From contig CP017039.1 of assembly GCA_001717545.1 (NCBI GenBank), positions 1,488,001-1,552,000 of the forward strand: a stretch of 64,000 nucleotides of DNA, read 5' to 3'. The notes beneath the pieces are model-generated. The model did no database searches, was not told the origin of the DNA, and worked only from the letters and a program-made list of their open reading frames with translations. Position numbers and translations under genes: made by a program. Each line of letters starts with the position of its first letter. Within the stretch, counting starts at the first letter, position 1. This document shows, piece after piece, positions 40,993 to 49,525 of this stretch. This stretch comes from Anaerolineaceae bacterium oral taxon 439 (lineage in GTDB: Bacteria > Chloroflexota > Anaerolineae > Anaerolineales > Anaerolineaceae).

Positions 40993-43059
40993 TTAATCCA
41001 GCCTGTAAATTCGAAGCCCATCGAACTTTTTTATCAATTTTAGCATGCTGTTGAACGGCTCAAAGTCTTTCTTTTTTTCCTCTTCCGGAAGCGCCTCGTA
41101 GTGAGCGAATATTTCCCATCTTTTCGGCTTGCCGTCCATCGCCAATTTGTGCATTCGCAGTTGTTCGCGGAGGGCTTTCCTTGCGGTTATCTCATCGCCA
41201 TGTCGTTTCAGAAATTCAGCCGGAAGCATTGCCGTCTCATACAGATTTCCGCTGATCCATCCCATAGAGATATGCTCCCTGATCCAGCGCTCATGCTCCA
41301 TCGGAGCAAAAACCTTCATCTGTTTTTCCGTAAAAGAGGTAATCATCTCATAATCCACTGGCCTATCCGTATAGAAGCAGCCCAGCTCATCAAGATATCG
41401 TGCAAAACTTTTCGCCTGATTGATATTGGAAATCTGGTATTCGAGCGACAGTGCCTCAAATTCCTTTTCCAGAGCCGAAGTTGCTACATTCTTCTCGCTT
41501 CCTTGATAAGAATACCGTGCATTGAGGGCAACGGCGAAATCATACAAGTGCAGGAAGTTGCTGCGGGAAAGATAGGTGTGCTTGTTTTTTCTGTCCGCTT
41601 CTTTTGTGCTCGGAATGACGGTCAGCGAAATGTTCGATGTATCCACAATCTTTTCGATGTCAGCAGCAAAGCGCTGCTCTTTCTCCGCCATGTCGCTGTA
41701 TGCTTTTAATCGGGGAGCTTTTCCCTCTTCGCCGTCATCCTCCCATCTGCGGTATTCCGTCTTGAAGGTATCGATTTTTTCCTGCTCTTCTTTATCATAG
41801 TAGTAAATGGCATGGATCGCGTTATTCTTGAAATCGAAATTCGTTGCCATCGGGTGAAGTTCCGTCCGTGAATTTCGCCCATATGCCGTGCGGTCCCAGC
41901 ATTGCAGCTCATCGCAAAGCATCAACAAATATGCCAGTGGATGTGATTCCATACGCAGCGGTTCTTTATGATTCCTCTCACTCTTATAAAAAGAAATAGC
42001 AAACTTAAATAGACTGTTATGCATTAGGATTGCAGTCAGAGCATCCACATGTTTTTCATTAATCTTGTTTATTCCAATGGAAGTCTCGATCTCGCGGTAG
42101 AGTCTTGTGGCACTGAAATAGGCATGATCCATGAAGTAACCGAATGAGTTCGGCGCAATGGGTTTATCATGGATCTTTTTGTATATGTATTCTTCTGTAA
42201 AATCATAAGCTGCACCAAGTTTTTTGAAGATATCATAGGCAAAAAGATCTTCCACGGTATCAAAGACAAGACCATAGATCTTTTTGAAATGATCGCTTGC
42301 TTCTGTGCTTAATTGTGTAAGTGCGTCCAAATCGTGGTAGGCAATATAAAGGCTGCCTTTCCCGCGATTTGTCCCGCCAACTTCAAAGTATGACAACACT
42401 TGCTCAAAAGGGAGCTCAAAGGGATAGCCGATGTCATGAAAGAGGGAAGCCAGGCCCCAACATTCAAGGAAGCAACAAGCAGCCCTACGATCTTCATCCT
42501 TATTAGCGGTATCTGTATCAAAGCCATAGAAGCTTTTGAATTTTGAACGATACGTGGCATTGGACTCGTATATCGCGAGCCCCAGTGCAAACACATAAAC
42601 GGAATGAGAGTAATGATCTCGGTGTTTCATGAGAAGAGAGCTTCCATTGGCTTCAAATTCTGAAAGCAGCTCCACCATTTTTTTGGATTTACCATAATGC
42701 CCAAAGAATATTTCCAGGTAACAATAATAGATGGTGTAGGCGTCTTCAGCTACGCCGGAATCGATAAATTTCTCCAACTCACGTTCCAGGCACAATCGAT
42801 TAATATCCATCTGCATATTGTATGGGATCTGATTATGTAAAAAACTTGTTCCGTAGAACTTGCCCTCTATTGTTTCCAGTGCGTCTATCTCCGTATTAAA
42901 GCCAAGGCCTTCACATCTTGTATGTAAGAATCTTAAAGCCGTTGCTTTTAACCCAGGATCGATTGTGTCGTAGTGCCTATCGGGATGCAACGGTCCGACA
43001 CCTTTCCCAAAAAGTTCTTCATTTTTATTTTGCATTTGTTTCAAAGCCGTGTATGCCAT
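40993..43059 (-). CDS. HD-domain phosphohydrolase-like protein with C-terminal RyR-like motif
   Basis: 688 residues. The HD superfamily set is complete: H149 (HRDHYSHSVY), H208-D209 (LFHDIGYP), H312 (FMDHAYFSATRLYRE), H347 (ILMHN) and D383 (LMLCDELQCWDR), the H..HD..H..H..D layout of metal-dependent nucleotide phosphohydrolases. At 588-603, EHERW...GWISG closely matches the core of bacterial RyR domains (mEHeRW...GW.yG), a predicted nucleotide-ligand sensor. ATG 43059 is chosen because an AGGAG lies 10 bases upstream; an open extension to 43107 has no ribosome site. First gene of the two-gene unit. AT-rich codon use unlike the flanks. Defence or second-messenger signalling is inferred from HD + RyR + TIR linkage. 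Confidence 0.85.
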   Translation of the reverse strand: MAYTALKQMQNKNEELFGKGVGPLHPDRHYDTIDPGLKATALRFLHTRCEGLGFNTEIDALETIEGKFYGTSFLHNQIPYNMQMDINRLCLERELEKFIDSGVAEDAYTIYYCYLEIFFGHYGKSKKMVELLSEFEANGSSLLMKHRDHYSHSVYVFALGLAIYESNATYRSKFKSFYGFDTDTANKDEDRRAACCFLECWGLASLFHDIGYPFELPFEQVLSYFEVGGTNRGKGSLYIAYHDLDALTQLSTEASDHFKKIYGLVFDTVEDLFAYDIFKKLGAAYDFTEEYIYKKIHDKPIAPNSFGYFMDHAYFSATRLYREIETSIGINKINEKHVDALTAILMHNSLFKFAISFYKSERNHKEPLRMESHPLAYLLMLCDELQCWDRTAYGRNSRTELHPMATNFDFKNNAIHAIYYYDKEEQEKIDTFKTEYRRWEDDGEEGKAPRLKAYSDMAEKEQRFAADIEKIVDTSNISLTVIPSTKEADRKNKHTYLSRSNFLHLYDFAVALNARYSYQGSEKNVATSALEKEFEALSLEYQISNINQAKSFARYLDELGCFYTDRPVDYEMITSFTEKQMKVFAPMEHERWIREHISMGWISGNLYETAMLPAEFLKRHGDEITARKALREQLRMHKLAMDGKPKRWEIFAHYEALPEEEKKKDFEPFNSMLKLIKKFDGLRIYRLD

Positions 43060-43124
43060 GGTATTCTCACTCCTGTAAAAAATATAGTTGAAACGTCGAA
43101 ATGCCAAGAAACGTGTTCCTAAGA

Positions 43125-43739
43125 GTCTGTTTCAAATTTCCATGGAATTAAAGAAGTTCGCTGTCATGGATTATACTCTTGAAAAGTGAATAATAGGGGG
43201 AAGACATTTTTCCGCTCTTACGAATCGGGAAAGAAGCTGCAGGATCTCATCCTCCTGGCGCTTGAGATCATCAGTTTTCTGTTTCCGGACAGCCATTTCT
43301 ACCGGGGCAGGCGATAGCGGCTCGAATCTCCACGGATTTCTTTCCACGCGGGTCTCTCTGAAGTCTGACGTGAATCCCATCCGATTCGCCGTATAAGATT
43401 TCGATTTCGATCTTTCCTTTTTCTTCTGGAAAGGAAAGCCGATCCGATTCCGCGATCCGACCGCTGACACGATGAACATCCCGCCCGAGGGTGGCTGGAC
43501 TGACTTTAGCGCCGGTTATTTGTGTGCAGATCATGGCCGCGTTCCGGAAATTTGACTGCGCGGCGAGGATATTTTCGATTTCCTGCACGCGTTGGTCCCG
43601 TCGAATGTACGGTTCTAAGCTCCTACTGGTTGGTCCAAAACTTATTACAGGAACTTCCTATTATTTTATCAAATAATTAGAGCTGGCTTTGTATTGTTAA
43701 CTGGTTCTTATCTTGACTGCGGAAATTTGAAACGCAGAC
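43125..43739 (-). mobile_element. Degenerate insertion-sequence remnant (UPF0236/ISLre2-like)
   Basis: The ends are GTCTGTTTCAAATTTCC (43125-43141) and, inverted, GGAAATTTGAAACGCAGAC (43721-43739). Between them on the minus strand a frame open from about 43665 to 43271 reads SRSLEPYIRRDQRVQEIENIL, AAMICTQITGAKVSPATLGRDVH and LYGESDGIHVRLQRD...KKSVEIRAAIA, resembling the N-terminal and DDE-proximal part of UPF0236-type transposases. The element is far too short for a complete transposase (the frame ends after about 130 codons), so it is dead. Positions 43125-43206 repeat, inverted, 38482-38556 at the other end of the TIR/HD island. Confidence 0.65.
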
Positions 43740-43812
43740 ACCAAGGGCGGCAAAAAGGCCGGCGCCCAGCGAAGAGAGTATAATAACAGGAAACAATAAG
43801 GATCGAGGGACC

Positions 43813-44370
43813 ATGCCGCGAAGGCCGGAGCCGTACACAAGCGAATATTTCTTATTGGGGCTGATCCAGGCGCAGCCGATTTATCCGTACGACCTGCATA
43901 AACGCTTGAGCGAGGACGAGGAGCTGCGGCTGATTTGGCGGTTTAATCAGAGCCAATTATACGCGACGCTGGAGAAGCTCGAAAAGGCGGGGCTGATCTG
44001 GGCCGCGGACTCCGATTATCTGACGTTCCCCGCGCGAAAGGTATACTCGATTACGGGCGCGGGGGCCGACCGATTTGAAGAATGGCTCGCAACTCCGGTC
44101 GCGGAACAGCGGAACCTGCGTCGCGATTTCCTGATGAAGCTGTTTTTTTTGATGAAAGCGCCGCTGGCTGAGTATCGCGATGGGATCGCGCTTCAGATCG
44201 ATTGCTGTCGGAGTTGGCTCGCGCAGCAGGAGCTCTATTTAGCGGAGCTCCCTGATGACGCCGCTTTTCAGCGCGCGGTTCTCCAGTTCCGGGCCCGGAC
44301 GACCCGGGCGCATATCGATTGGCTGTGCGATTGTTTAAAGCTGCGCGCGGATGAAAACGAGGGCGGTTGA
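43813..44370 (+). CDS. PadR family transcriptional regulator
   Basis: 185 residues. The N-terminal winged helix is PadR-like: YTSEYFLLGLIQAQPIYPYDLHKRL, FNQSQLYATLEKLEKAGLIWAAD and RKVYSITGAGADRFEEWLATPV (residues 8-95), with a C-terminal helical dimerisation domain (PLAEYRDGIALQIDCCRSWLAQQE). It is 18 bases upstream of the XdhC gene and on the same strand, so it probably regulates the molybdenum-enzyme maturation genes, perhaps in response to substrate; this is context inference. The ATG follows AGGATCGAGGG. GC-rich again, unlike the preceding island. Confidence 0.9.
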   Translation: MPRRPEPYTSEYFLLGLIQAQPIYPYDLHKRLSEDEELRLIWRFNQSQLYATLEKLEKAGLIWAADSDYLTFPARKVYSITGAGADRFEEWLATPVAEQRNLRRDFLMKLFFLMKAPLAEYRDGIALQIDCCRSWLAQQELYLAELPDDAAFQRAVLQFRARTTRAHIDWLCDCLKLRADENEGG

Positions 44371-44388
44371 TTCAGGAGATTGAAATTC

Positions 44389-45420
44389 ATGTATAACTTT
44401 TATCAAACGGTTTCGGACCGCTTATCCCGCGGCGAGATGGTCGCGTTCGCGACGATTTTTGAAAACGTTGGATCGAGCCCGAGGCATGCCGGGGCGAAAA
44501 TGGCGGTTTATCGCGACGGAACGATCCTCGGGACGATCGGCGGAGGGAAGCTGGAGGCGATGGCGATCGAGGCGGCGAAAGAAGCGCTCGCTTCCGGGTT
44601 TGGGACCCGGCAGCATTTTGACCTGACTAACGAGGATGCGGCGAATTCCGATATGATCTGCGGCGGATATGGCGATATCCTGATCAGTGTTCTTGACGGA
44701 AGCGTTCCTTCGGTTCGCGACGTTTTCGTGGCGGCGGCACGATCCGAGATCGAGAATGAACCTGGCTGGCTGGTGACACGATGCGCCGGCGACGGGCGCG
44801 CCGACCAGTTCTGTTTCATTGACGCGGAAGGGACGAAAACCGCGCCGTTCTCCGGAGCCGATTTTGATCTGGCTTCGCTTCGCGGAACGCCCGGCCGGAT
44901 TAGCGTCCATTCGAGCGTTCTCGAACGGGACGATATTTTTCTTGAAGCGATTTCGCCGGCGATCCGCGTTTTTGTTTTCGGCGGGGGGCATGTTGCGAAG
45001 GAGACGGTTCTCCTGCTGAATTTAGCGTCGTTCCGGACGATCGTTATCGACGACCGGGCTGAATTTGTGAGTTCCGAGCGATTCCCCAATTCGGAACGTC
45101 ATCTTGTCGAGACGTACACGGATTTATCGCGGTTTCGCGTCGTTGCGCGCGATTGTATCGTAATCCTGACGCGGGGTCATTTGGGCGACTATGACGTGCT
45201 GAAATGGGCGTTGACGACGGACGCGCCGTATATTGGCATGATCGGGAGCACTTCGAAACGTGAACGAATTTACCAGCGGCTGCGCGGCGAGGGCGTCAGC
45301 GATGCGCAGCTGCGGCGGGTCACTTCGCCGATCGGGATTCCGATCGCGGGAGAAACGCCGTTCGAAATCGCGGTCAGTATCGCCGCGCAGCTGATCGATT
45401 TTCGCGGGACGAACCTTTAG
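44389..45420 (+). CDS. XdhC family molybdenum cofactor insertion/maturation protein
   Basis: 343 residues. XdhC proteins bind Moco and load it, after sulfuration, into xanthine dehydrogenase-type hydroxylases. Seen here: N-terminal XdhC_CoxI block (GEMVAFATIFENVGSSPRHAGAKMAVYRDGTILGTIGGGKLEA), a Cys in SDMICGGYGDILI, and the Rossmann-like C-terminal domain (VFVFGGGHVAKETVLLLNLASFRTIVIDDRAEF, RDCIVILTRGHLGDYDVLKWAL, GMIGSTSKRERIYQRLRGEGV, PIGIPIAGETPFEIAVSIAAQLI). AGGAG 10 bases upstream fixes ATG 44389. Its last 47 bases overlap the convergent YqeB-type gene. The target hydroxylase is not in the window. Confidence 0.92.
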   Translation: MYNFYQTVSDRLSRGEMVAFATIFENVGSSPRHAGAKMAVYRDGTILGTIGGGKLEAMAIEAAKEALASGFGTRQHFDLTNEDAANSDMICGGYGDILISVLDGSVPSVRDVFVAAARSEIENEPGWLVTRCAGDGRADQFCFIDAEGTKTAPFSGADFDLASLRGTPGRISVHSSVLERDDIFLEAISPAIRVFVFGGGHVAKETVLLLNLASFRTIVIDDRAEFVSSERFPNSERHLVETYTDLSRFRVVARDCIVILTRGHLGDYDVLKWALTTDAPYIGMIGSTSKRERIYQRLRGEGVSDAQLRRVTSPIGIPIAGETPFEIAVSIAAQLIDFRGTNL

Positions 45421-46246
45421 TCGCGTAAAACGTCAGGATCGCTTCCAATACGCCGCCGGCGATGCTGAGCGCTTTGTCGGAGACGCTGAAGCAATGCGCC
45501 GGGTCCCCGCGGGGATCAATATCCATTACTTTAAGACCGGATTTAACCGTTAATCCCGGGTACAGGACGCCGCGAACGATCCCGTCGAGCGAGGCGCAGA
45601 TCGTTCCGACGACCGCTCCGCCGTTCGCTTCATGGATTTCGGCGATCGGTTGATCCCTGACGACGGCGGTTCCGATATCGACGAGCGGTTGGAAGACGCC
45701 CGCGCAGGGCGCTTTCAGGACGCGCGCCGCGCCTTCGCCGCGGATCAGGCCGGGGACGCCGGTATCCGGTTCCGCCTCGCCTTCCCAGAAAACCCTGCCT
45801 GAATGATGGCCCCGGTTGGTTTCGACGACGGCATGGACGTTTTCTCCAGCCCGGAAACCCGGCCCCAGCCCGATTACCAGCTCGGCGTCGTTCAGCGACG
45901 TATCGTTGCGCCAGGTTTTCATGATCCGGGCGTCGATCAGGACGTCGGGCCTGAGCCGCCGTATTTCGTTCAGCTCCGGATCGATCAGGAGCGGAACGAT
46001 TTCATTTTCCCATAGCTGCGGAACCGCTTCCGCGTTCGCCGCCACGCGGCAGCTCCAGTCTTCGACTCGCGTTTCACCGCTGAATGCGGCGTTAGCGAAC
46101 GCAACTGTCCGCCGGATACAGAGCGGCGCCGGCAGTTCGCTCAGCACGACCCGGAAGCCGGAACGGACGAGCCGGATCGCGACGCCGGTCGCCAGGTCCC
46201 CCGCGCCGCGGAGCGCGATCGTTTTTGAGATCAATCGATTGGTCAT
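45374..46246 (-). CDS. yqeB: Selenium-dependent molybdenum hydroxylase system protein YqeB (EF2563 family)
   Basis: 290 residues of the EF2563/YqeB family, a marker of the labile-selenium cofactor of molybdenum hydroxylases. N-terminal Rossmann block TIALRGAGDLATGVAIRLVRSGFRVVLSELPAPLCIRRTVAFANAAFSG, then DVLIDARIMKTWRNDTSLNDAELVIGLGPGFRAGENVHAVVETNRGHHSGRVFWEGEAEPDTGVPG, both diagnostic. The precise reaction is unknown. Follows yqeC by 9 bases on the same strand. The known genomic association is with SelD, YqeC and XdhC, all present here. Confidence 0.92.
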   Translation of the reverse strand: MTNRLISKTIALRGAGDLATGVAIRLVRSGFRVVLSELPAPLCIRRTVAFANAAFSGETRVEDWSCRVAANAEAVPQLWENEIVPLLIDPELNEIRRLRPDVLIDARIMKTWRNDTSLNDAELVIGLGPGFRAGENVHAVVETNRGHHSGRVFWEGEAEPDTGVPGLIRGEGAARVLKAPCAGVFQPLVDIGTAVVRDQPIAEIHEANGGAVVGTICASLDGIVRGVLYPGLTVKSGLKVMDIDPRGDPAHCFSVSDKALSIAGGVLEAILTFYATKGSSRENRSAARRY

Positions 46247-46255
46247 CGTACCTCC

Positions 46256-47053
46256 TTATTTTACAGAACGCGTCATTTCGCAGAGCCATTCCCCGCGGTT
46301 CAAACGCGTTATCCAGACCCGATCGGCGCTGGCAGCCGACAGCGCGCGGTCCGCGATTTTCAGCGCGCGACCGAGAAGATCCTCGTTATCGGCCTGATTC
46401 AGGAGGAGTATTCGTTCGGCGGAGCCTGGGGTCGATTTAAAACTGCCTTCCGGATGCGCAATGAGTCGGAGGATCGATTCTTCGTTGATGATTTCCCCCG
46501 GCTGTCCTCCGACGCAGTCGAGATAGCGTGCTAACCGGTGCACCGATTCGTCGGTCGCCGGCCGGTCGAGAACGCTCAGTCCGATACAGGCGGCGACGGC
46601 CGTCGTTTCCGGCGGAATGACCGGTTCGTGCTTCTCGGGCGCTTTGATGGAACGTCTATGCGCCCCGTCGGCCTCGATCAGGATCGAATAGCCGAATTTG
46701 GCCGCGCGCCGCGCCAGTTCCGCGAAATCGGCGTCGGAGATTCCGGAAATTTTCCCCGTTCCGCCGTTCCCATGGAGTTCGGAAACCCAGATAACGCGCT
46801 CCGCGCCAACGATTTCCGGTTCCGCTGAAAAATCGCGGGGCGTCAGGATTCGATCGGCGGCTTGGATCTGATTGAATCCGACTTTTGTCGTCGTGGTCAG
46901 CAGGACCGGGCGCCGCTGGCGTCGGGCTAACGAAAAAAGCGCGCTCGTTTTTCCGCCGCCGCCGACGAAGCTGACGATCGATCCGGGCCGGAGGATCGCG
47001 ATCCCGGCGGAGCTGGAAAGATCAGGGCGCGTTTTTCTCAGGATATTTTCCAT
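46256..47053 (-). CDS. yqeC: Selenium cofactor biosynthesis protein YqeC
   Basis: 265 residues. P-loop near the N-terminus: IVSFVGGGGKTSALFSLARR, typical of YqeC; then LLTTTTKVGFNQ, YSILIEADGAHRRSIKAPEKHEPVIPPETTAVAACIGLSVLDRP, and LLLNQADNEDLLGRALKIA. It is predicted to hydrolyse a nucleotide for Se-cofactor assembly or insertion, but its activity is unproven. Divergent from selD, which begins 130 bases away on the other strand, so one control region may serve both. Confidence 0.92.
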   Translation of the reverse strand: MENILRKTRPDLSSSAGIAILRPGSIVSFVGGGGKTSALFSLARRQRRPVLLTTTTKVGFNQIQAADRILTPRDFSAEPEIVGAERVIWVSELHGNGGTGKISGISDADFAELARRAAKFGYSILIEADGAHRRSIKAPEKHEPVIPPETTAVAACIGLSVLDRPATDESVHRLARYLDCVGGQPGEIINEESILRLIAHPEGSFKSTPGSAERILLLNQADNEDLLGRALKIADRALSAASADRVWITRLNRGEWLCEMTRSVK

Positions 47054-47182
47054 GGGATTTGATCCGCTGCGGCGCGGTTGCCGCGCTGCGCTTTCATAAT
47101 TATAATTGAAGCGCCGTTTATTTTGTTAATATTTATTTTCCTGGCGGCTTTGACCGCCGCAGGAGTCGATCAGGGAGGAACG

Positions 47183-48226
47183 ATGAGCGAGAAGATACGA
47201 TTGACGGAATTAGCGTTTTGCGCAGGGTGCGCGGCGAAGCTGCGCGCGGAGGTCCTGACCGACGTGATCAACCCATTTGGGAATTTATTTTCGGCGGAAA
47301 AATTCCCTGATTTATTAATCGGACTGGAAAGGGCGGACGACGCCGCGGTTTATAAGATATCCGACGAATTAGCGCTCGTTTTTACGACCGATTTTTTTCC
47401 GCCGATTGTCGACGATCCATACGATTATGGTGCGATCGCCGCGGCGAACAGTCTGTCCGACGTTTTCGCTATGGGTGGGAAACCGTTGATGGCGCTGAAT
47501 ATTACCGCCATGCCGACGGATTTACCGCCGGAAACGATCGCCGAGATTTTCCGCGGCGGCGCTGAGAAAGCGCTTGAAGCCGGATGCCCGATTGTCGGAG
47601 GACATACGGTCCGCGATCGGGAGCCGAAATACGGTCTCGCGGTTGTTGGCACGGTTCATCCGGAGCGCATCCTGTATAAAGGGAAGCTGCGTCCCGGCGA
47701 CCGAATGGTCCTGACCAAGCCGTTGGGATTTGGCTTGATGTCGACCGCAAATAAGGCCGGAAAGGCCGACCCGGCAGATTTCGCACGGGTGACGGGCTGG
47801 ATGAAAACGCTGAACCGGACGGCGGCGGAGCTGGCGGTTTCGGCCGGCGCGAAATCGGGAACGGACGTGACCGGCTTCAGTCTTCTGGGCCATAGCTGGG
47901 AGATGATCCGCGACGGGAGCGTCGGGCTGCGGTACGGTTGGGACCAGATTCCGTTCGTCGAGAATTACGAACCGTACATGGCGCAGGGGCTTTTTCCGGG
48001 CGGCGCGTATGAAAACGAGAAGTATTATCGACCCAACGTCCGTTTCAGCGATCGGATTTCAGCGCAGGAACGGATGATGCTCTTCGATCCGCAGACGAGC
48101 GGCGGGTTGCTGCTGGGGATTCCGGAAGCGAAGCTGGACGCGTTCCTGGCCGCCGCGGCCGAAAAGGGTCAGTTTGCGCGCGTTATCGGCGAGGCTGTCG
48201 CCGGACGCGGAATCGAAGTCGTATAG
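47183..48226 (+). CDS. selD: Selenide, water dikinase (selenophosphate synthetase)
   Basis: 347 residues. It makes selenophosphate from selenide and ATP. The catalytic pair is C16 and K19 in AFCAGCAAKL; the usual second Cys of the GCGCK loop is Ala here, and no selenocysteine (TGA) is present in the motif. Other blocks: ERADDAAVYKI, LVFTTDFFPPIVDDPYDYGAIAAANSLSDVFAMGGKPLMALNI, GGHTVRDREPKYGLAVVG, TGTDVTGFSLLGH-type (GTDVTGFSLLGHSWEM), DPQTSGGLLLGI. AGGGAGG precedes ATG 47183. No selA/selB/selC is in the window, so the selenium may go to the Mo cofactor; the adjoining YqeB/YqeC/XdhC genes support that. Confidence 0.95.
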   Translation: MSEKIRLTELAFCAGCAAKLRAEVLTDVINPFGNLFSAEKFPDLLIGLERADDAAVYKISDELALVFTTDFFPPIVDDPYDYGAIAAANSLSDVFAMGGKPLMALNITAMPTDLPPETIAEIFRGGAEKALEAGCPIVGGHTVRDREPKYGLAVVGTVHPERILYKGKLRPGDRMVLTKPLGFGLMSTANKAGKADPADFARVTGWMKTLNRTAAELAVSAGAKSGTDVTGFSLLGHSWEMIRDGSVGLRYGWDQIPFVENYEPYMAQGLFPGGAYENEKYYRPNVRFSDRISAQERMMLFDPQTSGGLLLGIPEAKLDAFLAAAAEKGQFARVIGEAVAGRGIEVV

Positions 48227-48358
48227 CTTTATTCTTTATCAGTCGAATCATGATAGCGGTGCAAGCGCGGACCCAGTTTCTCCCGCTTGCGCCGCTTCAG
48301 TTTTCAGGCGGTTCAATCAACCCAGGATTAGAGAGCGGGAAAAAAAGCGCGGCGATTT

Positions 48359-48384
48359 TGAAACCGATTTGAATCGGCTTCGTA
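48359..48384 (+). promoter_or_regulatory. ECF-sigma-type promoter upstream of the sigma gene
   Basis: TGAAAC (48359-48364) and CGTA (48381-48384) are exactly 16 bases apart, the spacing and sequence of SigW/SigX-type ECF promoters, 26 bases before the sigma-factor ATG. The spacer also contains CCGATT-TG-AATCGG, a palindrome that may add control. Autoregulation is implied but not proven. Confidence 0.6.
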
Positions 48385-48410
48385 TGTTAAGGTATACGAG
48401 AAAGGAAACG

Positions 48411-48989
48411 ATGCGCCAGGAATTCCCACTTGAAATTATCAATCGTGTAAAAAACGGCGATACCGCCGCGTTTTCCGTCATGGTTGATCGGTTTCAGACG
48501 AGCGTCTATAACCTTTGTTATCGGATGCTGAGTTATAACGTTCGGGACGCGGAGGACGCGGCACAGGAGGTATTCGTCAAGATCTGGACAAACATCGGGC
48601 GGTTCGACGCCCAGCGGACATTTTCGACCTGGGTCTTAGCGATCGCGACGAATCATTGTATCGACATGATTCGCAAGAAGCGGGTCGCGACAGTCGAGAT
48701 CGACGAGACGATGGAAGAGGTTATTCCGGATCGGGTCGCGACGCCGAAAGAGGCGCTGCGCGATCGGGAGCGGGCGGACGAGGTCCGTTCGCTCCTGGAC
48801 GGGCTGACGGAGGTCGATCGTGCGATTATCGTCCTCCGATACTGGGACGATTTATCGGATCGGGAAATCGGCGCGGCGGTCGGGCTGAGCGAGTCCGCGG
48901 TCAAGAGCCGCCTTTTTCGCGCACGGAAACAGTTGGTCGGATTGTACCGTCAGGTTCGGGAACCGGCGGTACCGGAGGTTGCAGGATGA
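48411..48989 (+). CDS. ECF RNA polymerase sigma factor
   Basis: 192 residues. Sigma region 2: AFSVMVDRFQTSVYNLCYRMLSYNVRDAEDAAQEVFVKIWTNIGRFDAQRTFSTWVLAIATNHCIDMIRKKR, containing the core-binding and -10 recognition helices. Region 4: LTEVDRAIIVLRYWDDLSDREIGAAVGLSESAVKSRLFRARKQL, the helix-turn-helix for the -35. AAAGGAA precedes ATG 48411. The stop overlaps the anti-sigma start (ATGA), so regulator and antagonist are made together. An ECF-like promoter lies just upstream, suggesting self-activation. Confidence 0.95.
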   Translation: MRQEFPLEIINRVKNGDTAAFSVMVDRFQTSVYNLCYRMLSYNVRDAEDAAQEVFVKIWTNIGRFDAQRTFSTWVLAIATNHCIDMIRKKRVATVEIDETMEEVIPDRVATPKEALRDRERADEVRSLLDGLTEVDRAIIVLRYWDDLSDREIGAAVGLSESAVKSRLFRARKQLVGLYRQVREPAVPEVAG

Positions 48990-49525
48990 AAGAGCATGAT
49001 TATTACGAAGGACTGATCTTTTGCGATGAGCCGTTGAGCGAGACGGAGCGGGAGGAGCTCGAAGCGCATGCCGCGGCCTGCGAATCGTGCCGGCTGGCGA
49101 TTGAAGACTGGAAAGCGGTCAGCGAGCTTCTCTTTCGCGAAGAAGCGATTGCGCCAGCGCCGGGATTCGCGGCACGCACTGAGAACGCCGTTGCGAACGC
49201 GGCGCTGCGTTCGAAGGTCGGCGCCCGAAGGTGGCTGCTGACTGTTGTTCTGATTGGCGTCCTTCTTTCCTGCCTGTCGGTACAGCTGACGATGATGGGG
49301 AATCATTTCCTGATGTCGGCGATCCTGAAGGCTGTGGATTTTATCGAAAAGGCGCGCGTCGTTACCGAAGGGATCGCTTATCTGTTGGGCAGGGTTCGCA
49401 CCCCGCTGCTGATTTTCGGCTGCGCGATGATTTCGGCGGCGTTCCTGATCGGGTTCGGCGTCCTTCTGAGTATCAGGAAAAATCAGGTTCAAACTGAAAG
49501 AGAGGTTTCATATGAACAAAAATAA
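48986..49525 (+). CDS. Zinc-finger anti-sigma factor, membrane-anchored
   Basis: 179 residues. The N-terminal zinc anti-sigma motif H28-x3-C32-x2-C35 (EAHAAACESCRLA) is cytoplasmic. Two membrane spans follow: residues about 83-106 (WLLTVVLIGVLLSCLSVQLTMM) and about 143-168 (PLLIFGCAMISAAFLIGFGVLLSI). It should hold the partner sigma inactive until an envelope signal releases it. It shares ATGA with the sigma gene, and its last 14 bases overlap the next gene. A longer open frame from 48656 in this register is out-of-frame sigma sequence, not protein. Confidence 0.9.
   Translation: MKEHDYYEGLIFCDEPLSETEREELEAHAAACESCRLAIEDWKAVSELLFREEAIAPAPGFAARTENAVANAALRSKVGARRWLLTVVLIGVLLSCLSVQLTMMGNHFLMSAILKAVDFIEKARVVTEGIAYLLGRVRTPLLIFGCAMISAAFLIGFGVLLSIRKNQVQTEREVSYEQK

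Noticed and set aside
40993-43059. dGTPase of the Dgt family
   Set aside because: The HD ligands are there, but the size, the inserted segments and the C-terminal RyR-like motif do not fit Dgt proteins.
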